A DNA stretch of 64,000 nucleotides from JAIQGF01 sp051006995. Its GTDB lineage: Bacteria > Acidobacteriota > Terriglobia > Terriglobales > Acidobacteriaceae. A program made the translations under genes and the position numbers. Positions 8,543 through 16,823 of the stretch are shown here, piece by piece. Location: the NCBI GenBank assembly GCA_051006995.1, contig JBPCSQ010000020.1:124001-188000 (forward strand), given 5' to 3'. How positions within the stretch are numbered: position 1 is the first letter of the stretch; each line of letters starts with the position of its first letter. The notes below the pieces were generated by a model. It made no database searches and was not told the origin of the DNA. It worked only from the letters and a program-made list of their open reading frames with translations.

Positions 8543-9844
8543 ATGCGCCCACGCATTTTTCGCGCGTCGAACATCGTCCTGTTTCTGCTGTGCCTGATGT
8601 ACTTCCTGACCTACGTGGATCGCGTGAACATCAGCACCGCGGTTGCTTCCAACCAGTTTCTCAAGGAGATTCCGCTCAGCAAGGTGCAGATCGGGCTGGT
8701 GTTTTCCGCCTTCGCGTATCCGTACCTGCTGTTCCAGGTGATCGGCGGCTGGGTAGCAGACAAGTTCGGGCCGCGCAAAGCGCTCACCATCTGCGGGATT
8801 ATCTGGGCCGGAGCGACCATCGTCACCGGCCTGGTGCACGGGCTGGTGGCGCTGTTTGTGGCGCGCGTGATTCTCGGATTTGGTGAAGGCGCCACCTTCC
8901 CCACAGCGACTCGCGCCATGTCCTATTGGGTCTCAAAGGAGCGGCGCGGCTTTGCCCAGGGATTTACGCATGCTTTCTCGCGGCTGGGGAATTCGGTTAC
9001 TCCCTGGATCGTAGCGACCATCATCACCGCGATTTCCTGGCGCGCATCGTTCATCATCATTGGCTGTATCAGCACATTATGGGCAGTGGTATGGGGATTG
9101 TATTTCCGGGACAAACCTGGAGACCACCCGGGGATTACGCAGGAAGAGCTGGCAACGCTTCCAACTCCCGCCACCAAGGCCAAGGTGCAGGTGCCGTGGG
9201 GTGCGCTCATCAAGCGCATGGTCCCGGTCACCATCGTGTACTTCTGCTATGGCTGGATCTTGTGGCTGTTCCTGAGCTGGATTCCGTCGTTCTTCAAGGG
9301 CCAGTTTCATCTGGACCTGAAGAAGACCGCCATCTTCGCCTCCGGAGTGTTCTTCGCGGGCGTGGTGGGAGACACGCTGGGCGGAATCATCAGCGACAAG
9401 CTGTTCGAGAAAACGCAAAGCCCGCGGTTCGCGCGCTGCAACATGGTGGCCGTCATGATGTTCCTGTGCGGGGTGGCCATGGTGCCGCTGATGTACACCC
9501 GGAATATTAATTTCGTAGCCTGGGCGCTGACGTTCGGCTTTTTCTTCGCCGAGATGACGATTGGCCCGATGTGGGCCATCCCCATGGACATTGCACCGAA
9601 GTTCGCCGGCACTGCCAGCGGCTTGATGAATACGGGGTCGGCTCTGGCCGCCATCATCTCGCCGGTGGTCGGCGGCTACCTGATCCAAAAGACGGGAAAC
9701 TGGACGCTGCCATTCAAGGTTTCCATCGGCGTGATCCTGGTGGGCGCGATCCTGTCGTTCACCATGCATCCGGAGCGCCAGTTCACCGAGGAGGCGACGC
9801 CGATTGCGCCTCCGGGAGCTCCGGTGGCAACCAGGAGCACGTAG
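8543..9844 (+). CDS. MFS transporter, ACS (anion:cation symporter) family
   Basis: A 433-residue, 12-helix major facilitator. The sequence shows ACS-family hallmarks: YFLTYVDRVNIS in helix 1, GGWVADKFGPRKAL between helices 2 and 3, GFGEGATFPTATRAMSYW in helix 4-5, and a second-half GGIISDKL. ACS members carry organic anions such as glucarate, galactonate, tartrate or hydroxyacids. GAGGAG lies 5 bases before the ATG. It is divergent, 112 bases away, from the FAD/Fe-S hydroxyacid oxidoreductase, so it plausibly imports that enzyme's substrate; this link is inference from position. Confidence 0.9.
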   Translation: MRPRIFRASNIVLFLLCLMYFLTYVDRVNISTAVASNQFLKEIPLSKVQIGLVFSAFAYPYLLFQVIGGWVADKFGPRKALTICGIIWAGATIVTGLVHGLVALFVARVILGFGEGATFPTATRAMSYWVSKERRGFAQGFTHAFSRLGNSVTPWIVATIITAISWRASFIIIGCISTLWAVVWGLYFRDKPGDHPGITQEELATLPTPATKAKVQVPWGALIKRMVPVTIVYFCYGWILWLFLSWIPSFFKGQFHLDLKKTAIFASGVFFAGVVGDTLGGIISDKLFEKTQSPRFARCNMVAVMMFLCGVAMVPLMYTRNINFVAWALTFGFFFAEMTIGPMWAIPMDIAPKFAGTASGLMNTGSALAAIISPVVGGYLIQKTGNWTLPFKVSIGVILVGAILSFTMHPERQFTEEATPIAPPGAPVATRST

Positions 9845-9868
9845 CCGCCATTGCATTGTGCAGGAGGC

Positions 9869-10755
9869 ATGATGTCCGAGCAGATTTCATCGCAAGGCCT
9901 GCTTCGTCGTGACTTCCTTCGGCGCGCCACCATTGGAGGACCGTGATTGCGGCCCCGTTGATCGCCAAAGCTGGCGGCAACGGCGTCTCATGGTCTTCCG
10001 CGCAGGGTCCGGGTGCCCAGGGCGGCGCGCGCACGTTGTCATACGAGGGCGCTTCCACCATCGGTACCAACATCATGCCCGACGCGGCGAAGCTGTTTGC
10101 GGCGCGCACCGGCGTCACGTTCAGCTCGATCGGAAACGCCGGCGCCGATGCCGGCTTCAAGGCCGCCGAAGAGAGACGCGCCACTTTCGGCGGCGTCGCC
10201 CGCGAGCTCACGCCGGAGGAAAAGTCCAAAGTCCACTTTGAAGTGATCGGCTACGACGTGATGGGCGTATTCGTGAACGCGAACAATCCGGTGAAGGCGC
10301 TCACGCGGGCGCAGTTGAGAGAGATTTTTACGGGGCGAGCGACGAACTGGAATCTTTTCGGAGGTTCGAGTCGGCCTGTCACTATTTATAGCGAGAAGCT
10401 CGCCGGCGGCCGCGCCACGGTGAAAGCATTCAAAGACATGGTGCTTGGCAGCGAGAAGTACGGCCCGGTGAAGGAACTCGAAGATGCCACCGATTGCGTA
10501 AAGGATGTTGCGGCAGACGACGGCGGTATTGCGGCATCTTCCATGTCGTTCGCTATTCCCGGCGTCACCGCGATTCAGGTCGACGGTGCGCCGCCGACCG
10601 CAGCCGCCGTGCAGAGCGGCAGCTATCCCCTGAAACGTCCGCTGTTGCTGGTCACCAAGGACGAGCCTGCCGGCGACGTCAAGGCGTTCCTGGATTTCAT
10701 GCTGACGCCGGAAGCGCAAGCCATCGTGGCGCGGAAGTTCGTGGCGGCTAAGTAG
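9869..10755 (+). pseudogene. Tat-exported PstS-like substrate-binding protein, broken by a one-base frameshift
   Basis: The gene starts at ATG 9869 behind AGGAGG and encodes a Tat signal (LLRRDFLRRATIGG) that runs into TGA at 9944. The rest of the signal (VIAAPLIAKAGG) and a mature domain of about 260 residues continue in the +1 relative frame from 9943 to 10755. Restoring one G near 9942 (CCGTG to CCGGTG) joins twin-arginine region, hydrophobic core and mature protein into one standard product. The mature part resembles phosphate-type periplasmic binding proteins (GASTIGTNIMPDAAKLF, TRAQLREIFTGRATNW). No slippery heptamer is evident. Either a real mutation or a consensus error; no ABC permease or ATPase genes adjoin it. 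Confidence 0.8.
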
Positions 10756-10887
10756 CTCGATTCTAATGCCCATGGAATAATCGTGAACCACCGGACGTAG
10801 TGCCCGGCAACATCCGACCTAGCTCGCGGCCTGTGTGGGAGGCCGATGAGCTGTTCACTGTTCGTAGCGCTCTTCCTCGGAGGCATC

Positions 10888-12513
10888 ATGGCCACCGCAA
10901 CCACTCTCCCATCTGCCCGAAAGTTGCTATCCCCCTATGCATTCGCGATTCCCGGGGCGGCTTTGCTCGCCCTGCTGGTCTGGCCGCCGCTGCTCACGCG
11001 AGTGACCGACGCGAGTTTCATCCCTCATCGTTTCTGCTATCTGTCGAACCCGCCGCTGGTGTGGTTGAACGTGGTCGCCGACAGCCTTATCGGCCTGGCT
11101 TATGTCGCCATCTCCGCCACGCTGGCTTACCTGGTCCACCGCGCCCGCCGCGACATCCCTTTTTCCTGGATGTTCCTGGCATTTGGCCTATTCATCGTCG
11201 CCTGCGGCATGACGCACTTCATGGAAGTCATCACCACCATCGGCCCGGCGCTGTACTGGCTGGCCGGCGACGTAAAGGTGATCACCGCCGTCGCCTCAGT
11301 CGCCACCGCCATTGCTTTGCCCACGCTGGTGCCCAAGACCATGGACCTGCTGGCCAGCACTCGCGTAGCCGGCGACCAACGCAAGGAACTGGAATCCGCC
11401 TATGGCCGGCTCAACGAGTTGGAGCAAATCGGTTCGCAGCTTCGTTCCAAGGCCGCGGCTGGAACGGTGTCGTGGCAATGGGACCTGAAGACGAACCGGG
11501 TTTCGTGGTCGGGCGATTTGCAGCGCGTCTTCGGCTACCCGGCGGACAAGCTCAGCATGGCTAATGACGTCTTCGCGGTGATTCATCCTGAAGACCGGGC
11601 CGAGGTGCACGCCGCTTTGGAGGATGCGATTTCCCGGCGCACCGATTACGACGCCGAATTTCGTGTCGTGCAGCCGGACGGGTCGGTCCATTGGCTCATC
11701 GGCCGAGGGCACGTGCATTCCACGGCCGGCGGCGAGGCCGATTGCATCGTCGGCGTGAACCTCGATGTGACGTCCCGCAAGCACGCGGAGGACGCGTTGC
11801 GCCACTCGGAGCGGTTGGCAGTGTCCGGCCGGCTGGCGGCCACCATCGCGCACGAGATCAACAATCCGCTGGCCGCGGTCACCAATCTCCTTTACTTGAT
11901 CCACAACTCGGCGGCGGATGCGCCGGTGCGCAATTTCGTGGAACTCGCGCAGGAAGAGCTGGGCCGTGTATCGCATATTGTCCGGCAGACGCTCGGATTC
12001 CATCGCGACTCCGTCGCGCCATCGCCGGTCCAGATGAGCGCGGTCATCGAGAACGTGATCAGCCTCCATCACCCGCAGCTGCGCGCCAAGAACATTACCC
12101 TGGAGCACCGGATCCACTCCGAGGTGCCGGTGATGGCGCTTGGGGGCGACCTGCGGCAGGTGGTCGCCAATCTTCTGCAAAACGCCATTGACGCGGTTCC
12201 GGAAGGCGGCAGAATTCGCGTTTCCCTCGCCCGCGCCGAGGTTCACGGGCGCGAAGGCGTTCGACTCATCATGGCCGACGATGGTTGCGGCATCCCCGAC
12301 AACGTTCGCGCCAAGGTGTTCGAACCCTTTGTCACCACCAAGGGCGAAAAAGGCACCGGCCTTGGCTTGTGGGTCGTTGAGGGCATCGTTTCCAGCTACG
12401 GCGGCTTCATTCGTTATCGCACCCAGGTGGCGGAGGGTCGCAGCGGCACGGTTTTCTCGGCATTTCTGCCCGCCGATCGGCGCGAGGAGAGCGCGGTGGA
12501 GCTCAGCGCGTGA
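10888..12513 (+). CDS. Histidine kinase with ethylene-receptor-like transmembrane sensor and PAS domain
   Basis: A 541-residue membrane kinase. The sensor (about residues 45-150) matches the ethylene-binding domain of plant ETR1 and cyanobacterial Etr1: D65 and Y72 in the first core helix and I103, C106, H110 in FIVACGMTHF, with the same spacings as ETR1 Asp25, Tyr32, Ile62, Cys65, His69, the Cys/His pair being the copper ligands. A PAS domain (about 195-300), HisKA (TIAHEINNPL) and HATPase (DDGCGI, GTGLGLWVVEG) follow. ATG 10888 has GGAGG four bases upstream; ATG 10846, also with a ribosome site, would add 14 residues. Its kinase half closely resembles that at 1601. A PilZ gene follows 108 bases downstream. 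Confidence 0.88.
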   Translation: MATATTLPSARKLLSPYAFAIPGAALLALLVWPPLLTRVTDASFIPHRFCYLSNPPLVWLNVVADSLIGLAYVAISATLAYLVHRARRDIPFSWMFLAFGLFIVACGMTHFMEVITTIGPALYWLAGDVKVITAVASVATAIALPTLVPKTMDLLASTRVAGDQRKELESAYGRLNELEQIGSQLRSKAAAGTVSWQWDLKTNRVSWSGDLQRVFGYPADKLSMANDVFAVIHPEDRAEVHAALEDAISRRTDYDAEFRVVQPDGSVHWLIGRGHVHSTAGGEADCIVGVNLDVTSRKHAEDALRHSERLAVSGRLAATIAHEINNPLAAVTNLLYLIHNSAADAPVRNFVELAQEELGRVSHIVRQTLGFHRDSVAPSPVQMSAVIENVISLHHPQLRAKNITLEHRIHSEVPVMALGGDLRQVVANLLQNAIDAVPEGGRIRVSLARAEVHGREGVRLIMADDGCGIPDNVRAKVFEPFVTTKGEKGTGLGLWVVEGIVSSYGGFIRYRTQVAEGRSGTVFSAFLPADRREESAVELSA

Positions 12514-12621
12514 ACATCGGCGCTGCGCGAACGCTCAACTCGATTGACACCGCGCCTTGGCCAAACCAGAATCAGCAGTTCATTTCAACTCAACCTCGCT
12601 CAGCAAAGGTGGCAATCGCAT

Positions 12622-13338
12622 ATGGCGATCGCGGCGCTGGTGCCGGCATCCCAGGAATTCAGCTCGGTCAAAGTGGCGGTGGTGAACGTGCCCGAGTTGA
12701 CGGTCGAAATTTTCCGCGACTGCTTCAAGGACGTTCACGTCGCGATTGATCCTTTCGTAGTTGAAGATGCACGGCGTATCAACGATCAGGCGCTGGATGC
12801 GCTGCTGATCAATTTTGCCAGCCCCGACGCGGCCAAGGTGCTCACGGCAGTGCGCAACTCCGGGAGCAATCGCCGTTGCGTCATCTATGGCATCGGCACT
12901 TCGCAAGATGCTAGCAGGTTCTGGCGCTTCGGCATCAACGTGCTGCTGGAGGCGCCGACTGCTTTGCAAATCCTGGCGGCGGTGCGCGCCACCTACTTGC
13001 TGCTGGTGCACCGCTTGCGCCGTCACGTGCGCATCCCACTGGTTGCTCCGGTGACCACCGTCGTCGGTAAGCAACGCCTTCGCGGGATGACCCGGGACAT
13101 CAGCTCGGGCGGGCTGAATATTGCCGCCGCAGGCGAAATGGGCGTCGGCCATCACGTGACCGTCAGCTTCCAACTCCCGCAGACCGAGGCGTTCCGCCTG
13201 GAAGGCGTGATCTGCTGGAAGAGCAAAGGATCATTCGGCGTGGCGCTGTTCAACTCGCACAAGCAGACGCGGCTGCGCAAGTGGACCGACGACTACCTGA
13301 TGATTTCTGAGCCGATGCCGGCATCGTCAACGCTGTGA
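12622..13338 (+). CDS. PilZ-domain protein with receiver-like N-terminal domain
   Basis: A 238-residue cytosolic protein. The C-terminal half is a PilZ domain with the c-di-GMP signatures RRHVR (RxxxR, about residue 135) and DISSGG (DxSxxG, about residue 160). The N-terminal 110 residues have alternating beta/alpha character reminiscent of a response-regulator receiver, but I see no clear phospho-acceptor aspartate context, so it may be a pseudo-receiver. ATG 12622 is preceded by AAGGTGG. Downstream of the ETR-like kinase, it may link that sensor to c-di-GMP output. Its last 46 bases overlap the convergent cobA gene. Confidence 0.8.
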   Translation: MAIAALVPASQEFSSVKVAVVNVPELTVEIFRDCFKDVHVAIDPFVVEDARRINDQALDALLINFASPDAAKVLTAVRNSGSNRRCVIYGIGTSQDASRFWRFGINVLLEAPTALQILAAVRATYLLLVHRLRRHVRIPLVAPVTTVVGKQRLRGMTRDISSGGLNIAAAGEMGVGHHVTVSFQLPQTEAFRLEGVICWKSKGSFGVALFNSHKQTRLRKWTDDYLMISEPMPASSTL

Positions 13339-14087
13339 GTGGCCGCGTGCTCGGCTGAAACTCCGCCCGCCAAGCTCGCGCCGAGTTCATCGCGCTGCAC
13401 GACGCGGCCGACCAACAGCAGCGCCGGGGCTGGCAGCCGCGGCGCCGCCGGTAGCGATGCCAGCGTGGTTCGATAGCTCTGCTCGTGCGGGCTTCCAATG
13501 CAGGAAATCACCAAGCACGGCGTGCCGGCGCTCAGCCCGGCATCGCGCAGCGACTCACTCAACGCGCCGTAATCGCTGCCGGGCATGTGCACGACTACGG
13601 TCGTATTCGCGGTGAGAAGCAGGTCCCGCGGGAGGCCGATCGCGCCGTCGCGATGCGCAGTGGTCAGCAGCACGGAGGACGCGCACCGGCGATCGGTCAG
13701 TGACACTCGTGCCGAGGCTGCCGCTGCGAGCGCGGCCGTGATGCCGGGCACGATTTCGAAATCAATTCCCGCCTTGCTGAGCTCCTCCATCTCCTCGCCG
13801 CCGCGCCCGAACACCAGCGGGTCGCCGCTCTTGAGCCGCACCACGATGCGCGCTGTCGCCGCAGAGTGCGCCAGTAGCGAGTTGATCTCGCACTGCGACA
13901 GCAGCTTGCGGCCACAGCGCTTGCCGACGTGAATGATTCGCGCGGTCGAGGGAATCAGCTTCAGCACCTCGTCACTCACCAGCGAGTCGTGCAGCACGAC
14001 ATCGGCGGAACCCAGCAGACGCGCCGCCTTCACCGTCAGCAGCTCCGGATCCCCGGTGCCCGCGCCGACCAGGTACACCTTGCCCAT
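13293..14087 (-). CDS. cobA: Uroporphyrinogen-III C-methyltransferase (SumT)
   Basis: SAM-dependent enzyme that methylates uroporphyrinogen III twice to precorrin-2, the first committed step to siroheme. The 264 residues show the family landmarks: N-terminal MGKVYLVGAGTGDPELLTVKA, VLHDSLVS, RLKSGDPLVFGRGGEE and VPGITAALAAAA. The ATG at 14087 gives exactly the conserved N-terminus, with AAGGA about ten bases upstream; the open frame extends further but lacks homology. The gene is divergent from nirA across a 247-base promoter region, fitting a role in making siroheme for that enzyme. It overlaps the 3' end of the PilZ gene tail to tail. Confidence 0.93.
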   Translation of the reverse strand: MGKVYLVGAGTGDPELLTVKAARLLGSADVVLHDSLVSDEVLKLIPSTARIIHVGKRCGRKLLSQCEINSLLAHSAATARIVVRLKSGDPLVFGRGGEEMEELSKAGIDFEIVPGITAALAAAASARVSLTDRRCASSVLLTTAHRDGAIGLPRDLLLTANTTVVVHMPGSDYGALSESLRDAGLSAGTPCLVISCIGSPHEQSYRTTLASLPAAPRLPAPALLLVGRVVQRDELGASLAGGVSAEHAATHSVDDAGIGSEIIR

Positions 14088-14280
14088 CGCGCGCCGGCTT
14101 CCTTGTTGCAATGCGATTGCATACCCCACGCGATCACGGTAACCGCGGGGTTTTCTTTCTTGGAAATTGAAAATTCCGATGAAGCGGAACGGAAAAAGAC
14201 GGAGGGCTTTCTTTCTATGGCCGCCATAAAGATTTTGCATTTCCATTTTTTCTGTCGCGCTGCGATATCTAGAACATGTT

Positions 14281-14301
14281 CGTCGCTCGCAGCGGGCGAC
14301 G
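14281..14301 (+). promoter_or_regulatory. Hairpin in the nirA leader
   Basis: An inverted repeat (arms 14281-14289 and 14293-14301, 3-base loop) 33 bases before the nirA ATG. The single DNA mismatch is a G:U pair in RNA, so the transcript could form a nine-pair stem. It lies in the divergent cobA/nirA control region and could be an operator or leader element. No following U tract is seen. Confidence 0.35.
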
Positions 14302-14334
14302 ATGTGGGGTGGGGAAATCCTCCAGGAGAACTTC

Positions 14335-15936
14335 ATGCGCTCGGGAAGCAATTCGGTCGAGGGTTACAAAGCTTCCAAAGGCGGCGACGGTCTCCGCATT
14401 CGCGAAGACCTGCCGCGGCTGATAGCGTCGGGACATGAGTCGCTCACGCCCGGCGATGTCGAGCTGTTGAAGTGGGTCGGCGTCTTCTTCCGCAAACCGA
14501 CCCCCGGCCAGTTCATGATGCGAATTCGCATGCCGAACGGCTTTGTTCAGGCGCGGCAACTGCGGGCCATCGCCGATATCTCGCGCCGTCTCGGCAATTG
14601 CGTTCTCGACATCACCACCCGGCAACAGATCGAGCTGCGCGGCTTCACGCTGGAAGACGTCACCACCATCTGGGAGCGGCTGCGCGGCGTGGATCTCCAC
14701 TCGCTACAAACCGGGCAGGACAACGTCCGCAACATCAACGGATGTGCGCTGGCAGGCCTCGCACCGTGCGAGCTGTTCGATGCGTCGCCGGTGGTGTTCG
14801 CCCTGGAGCAGGAAATTGTCGGCCTCGACGGCAATCCGGAATTCACCAACCTGCCGCGCAAGTTCAACATCACCATTACTGCCTGCCTGGAGAACTGCAC
14901 CCACAACGATTCGCAGGATGTCGCGCTGGTGCCGGCCGCCAAGCAGGGGCGTTTCGGATTTCGCGTACTGGTGGGCGGCAAGATGGGCTCGGGAGGATTC
15001 ACGCCCGCCGAGCCGCTCGACGTCTTCGTCCTGCCCCACCAGGCTGGCGACGTGGCCGCCGAGTTGGTGCGGATTTTTCGCGACCATGGCCCGCGCGGTG
15101 CGCGCTCCAAGTGCCGCTTCCGCTTCCTGGTGGAGGAGTGGGGCCTGCCGAAATTGCGTGCGGAATTGCAGGCGCGCATTCCGTGGACACTGGAATCCAG
15201 CGGCTGGGATATGCGCCGCTCGCGTCATTCCGACCACCTTGGCATCCTTCAGCAGAAGCAGGAGGGCCTCAGGTCGGTAGGCCTTTGCGTGCCCGCCGGC
15301 CGTCTCCACCCGGATCAGATGAGCGAATTGGCGCGTCTCGCCGACGAGTATGGCAACGGTGAGATCCGGCTGACTGTCAGCCAGAACGCGATTCTACCCA
15401 ACGTGCCGGAATCATCCGTAGCGGCGCTGCTGCGCGAGCCGCTGCTAAAAACATTTTCGCCGCAAGCGTCTCCTTTTTTCCGCCGCATGGTCGCCTGTAC
15501 GGGCACCGATTTCTGCAACCTGGCGCAGATCGAAACCAAATCGCGCGCGATGGAGGTTTCGAAGGCGCTGGAACAAAAGCTGGGTACGGGATTCGAGGCC
15601 CTCGGCATTCACTGGTCAGGTTGCCAGGCGGGCTGCGGCAACCACCAAGCCGGCGAAATCGGGTTGCGCGGCATGAGAGCCAACGTCGGCGGCAACCTCA
15701 TTGACGCCGTCGCCATCTACGCCGGCGGGCAGACCGGCCCGGCAACGCGCGTCGGCCGGCAGGTGGCGGACGCGGTTCCCTGCGATCAGCTGCCGGAGGT
15801 GCTGGCCGCACTGGTACAGGAGCGCGGCCTGCTTCGCCAACGCGCGCAGGAATCTCCTCACCAGATCTATCCACTAGAGATCGGCAACTCCGTTCCGAAT
15901 CTCCCGGCCACCAACGACCAACCTCAAGGCGACTAG
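14335..15936 (+). CDS. nirA: Ferredoxin-nitrite reductase family (siroheme, 4Fe-4S)
   Basis: A 533-residue assimilatory nitrite/sulfite reductase that reduces nitrite to ammonia (or sulfite to sulfide) with electrons from ferredoxin. The two ferrodoxin-like halves are visible, with siroheme-binding basic residues (DITTRQQIELRG) and the cluster-ligating cysteines in CTGTDFCNLAQIETK and WSGCQAGCGNH. The neighbouring formate/nitrite channel and siroheme genes favour nitrite as substrate. ATG 14335 follows AGGAG at six bases; an upstream in-frame ATG at 14302 lacks a site. It heads a plus-strand unit with the channel and hemD. Confidence 0.9.
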   Translation: MRSGSNSVEGYKASKGGDGLRIREDLPRLIASGHESLTPGDVELLKWVGVFFRKPTPGQFMMRIRMPNGFVQARQLRAIADISRRLGNCVLDITTRQQIELRGFTLEDVTTIWERLRGVDLHSLQTGQDNVRNINGCALAGLAPCELFDASPVVFALEQEIVGLDGNPEFTNLPRKFNITITACLENCTHNDSQDVALVPAAKQGRFGFRVLVGGKMGSGGFTPAEPLDVFVLPHQAGDVAAELVRIFRDHGPRGARSKCRFRFLVEEWGLPKLRAELQARIPWTLESSGWDMRRSRHSDHLGILQQKQEGLRSVGLCVPAGRLHPDQMSELARLADEYGNGEIRLTVSQNAILPNVPESSVAALLREPLLKTFSPQASPFFRRMVACTGTDFCNLAQIETKSRAMEVSKALEQKLGTGFEALGIHWSGCQAGCGNHQAGEIGLRGMRANVGGNLIDAVAIYAGGQTGPATRVGRQVADAVPCDQLPEVLAALVQERGLLRQRAQESPHQIYPLEIGNSVPNLPATNDQPQGD

Positions 15937-15951
15937 CCAGGGAGGAAGACC

Positions 15952-16815
15952 GTGGATTACGTCACACCGGCGGAAGTAATCGCAGAATCCGTGCAACTGG
16001 CGCGCAAAAAAACCGGGCTGTCCGTGGGCAGCATGCTGCTGCGCGGAATCCTGGCAGGCGCGTTCTTGGGTTATGCCACCTCGTTGTCCATCACGGTCGG
16101 AACGCAGGGTCTGCCTCCGATTGCAGGCGCGATCCTGTTTCCCGTCGGCTTCGTGATGCTGGTGCTGCTCGGGCTGGAGTTGGCCACCGGCAACTTCGCG
16201 CTCTTGCCGCTCGGCGTGATGGCAAAGACCGTTCGCGGAAGCGAGCTGGCTCGCAATTGGACATGGGTGTATTTCGGCAACCTGATCGGATCCGTGCTGT
16301 ACGCGGCCTTGTTCTTTCTGGCAATCACCAACTGCGGCACGAATGACGGCGGCTCCGTCGCCGTCCAGGTCAGGCTCATCGCTCAGAAAAAGACGCTGGC
16401 CTACTTGGCCGGCGGCGGAAGCGGCTGGGCGACGGCATTCATCCGGGCCATCCTGTGTAACTGGATGGTCACCGTGGGGACGCTGCTCGCGCTGGTGTCG
16501 CGTTCCACGATCGGAAAAATTGGCGCCATGTGGCTCCCCATCCTGATGTTCTTCGCCCTGGGATACGAGCACTCGATCGTCAACATGTTCGTCATTCCGG
16601 CAGGAATGTTCCTGGGCGCGCCGGTCACGCTGCGCCAGTGGTGGCTCTGGAACCAGGTTCCCGTGACCCTCGGCAATGTCGTCGGTGGCGTTGTCTGCAC
16701 GGGAGTCGCTTTGTACGCGGCGCATGCCGGTCAGCCCACGAAAGCGGCATCGGCACAGGCAGCCGCAAGCGCCGTGGAACCCGTTCTCACACAGCAGCCT
16801 GAGCTCGCGTCGTAG
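15952..16815 (+). CDS. Formate/nitrite transporter family channel (NirC-like)
   Basis: A 287-residue membrane protein of the FNT family, pentameric channels for small monovalent anions. Six helices are evident, with the family signature GYEHSIVNMFVIP (about residue 205) and the re-entrant loop LELATGNFALLPLG (about residue 78). GTG 15952 follows GGAGG and begins 15 bases after the nirA stop, so nitrite uptake is the likely job. The last 30 residues are an Ala-rich tail. Confidence 0.92.
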   Translation: MDYVTPAEVIAESVQLARKKTGLSVGSMLLRGILAGAFLGYATSLSITVGTQGLPPIAGAILFPVGFVMLVLLGLELATGNFALLPLGVMAKTVRGSELARNWTWVYFGNLIGSVLYAALFFLAITNCGTNDGGSVAVQVRLIAQKKTLAYLAGGGSGWATAFIRAILCNWMVTVGTLLALVSRSTIGKIGAMWLPILMFFALGYEHSIVNMFVIPAGMFLGAPVTLRQWWLWNQVPVTLGNVVGGVVCTGVALYAAHAGQPTKAASAQAAASAVEPVLTQQPELAS

Positions 16816-16823
16816 AGGTTTGT

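Noticed and set aside
9944..9946. TGA in the Tat-signal gene considered as a selenocysteine codon
   Set aside because: The homologous continuation is in another frame, and no SECIS-like structure or Cys homologue fits this position.
9930..9950. Programmed frameshift in the binding-protein gene
   Set aside because: No slippery heptamer, internal Shine-Dalgarno or downstream structure stands out; a base loss is simpler.
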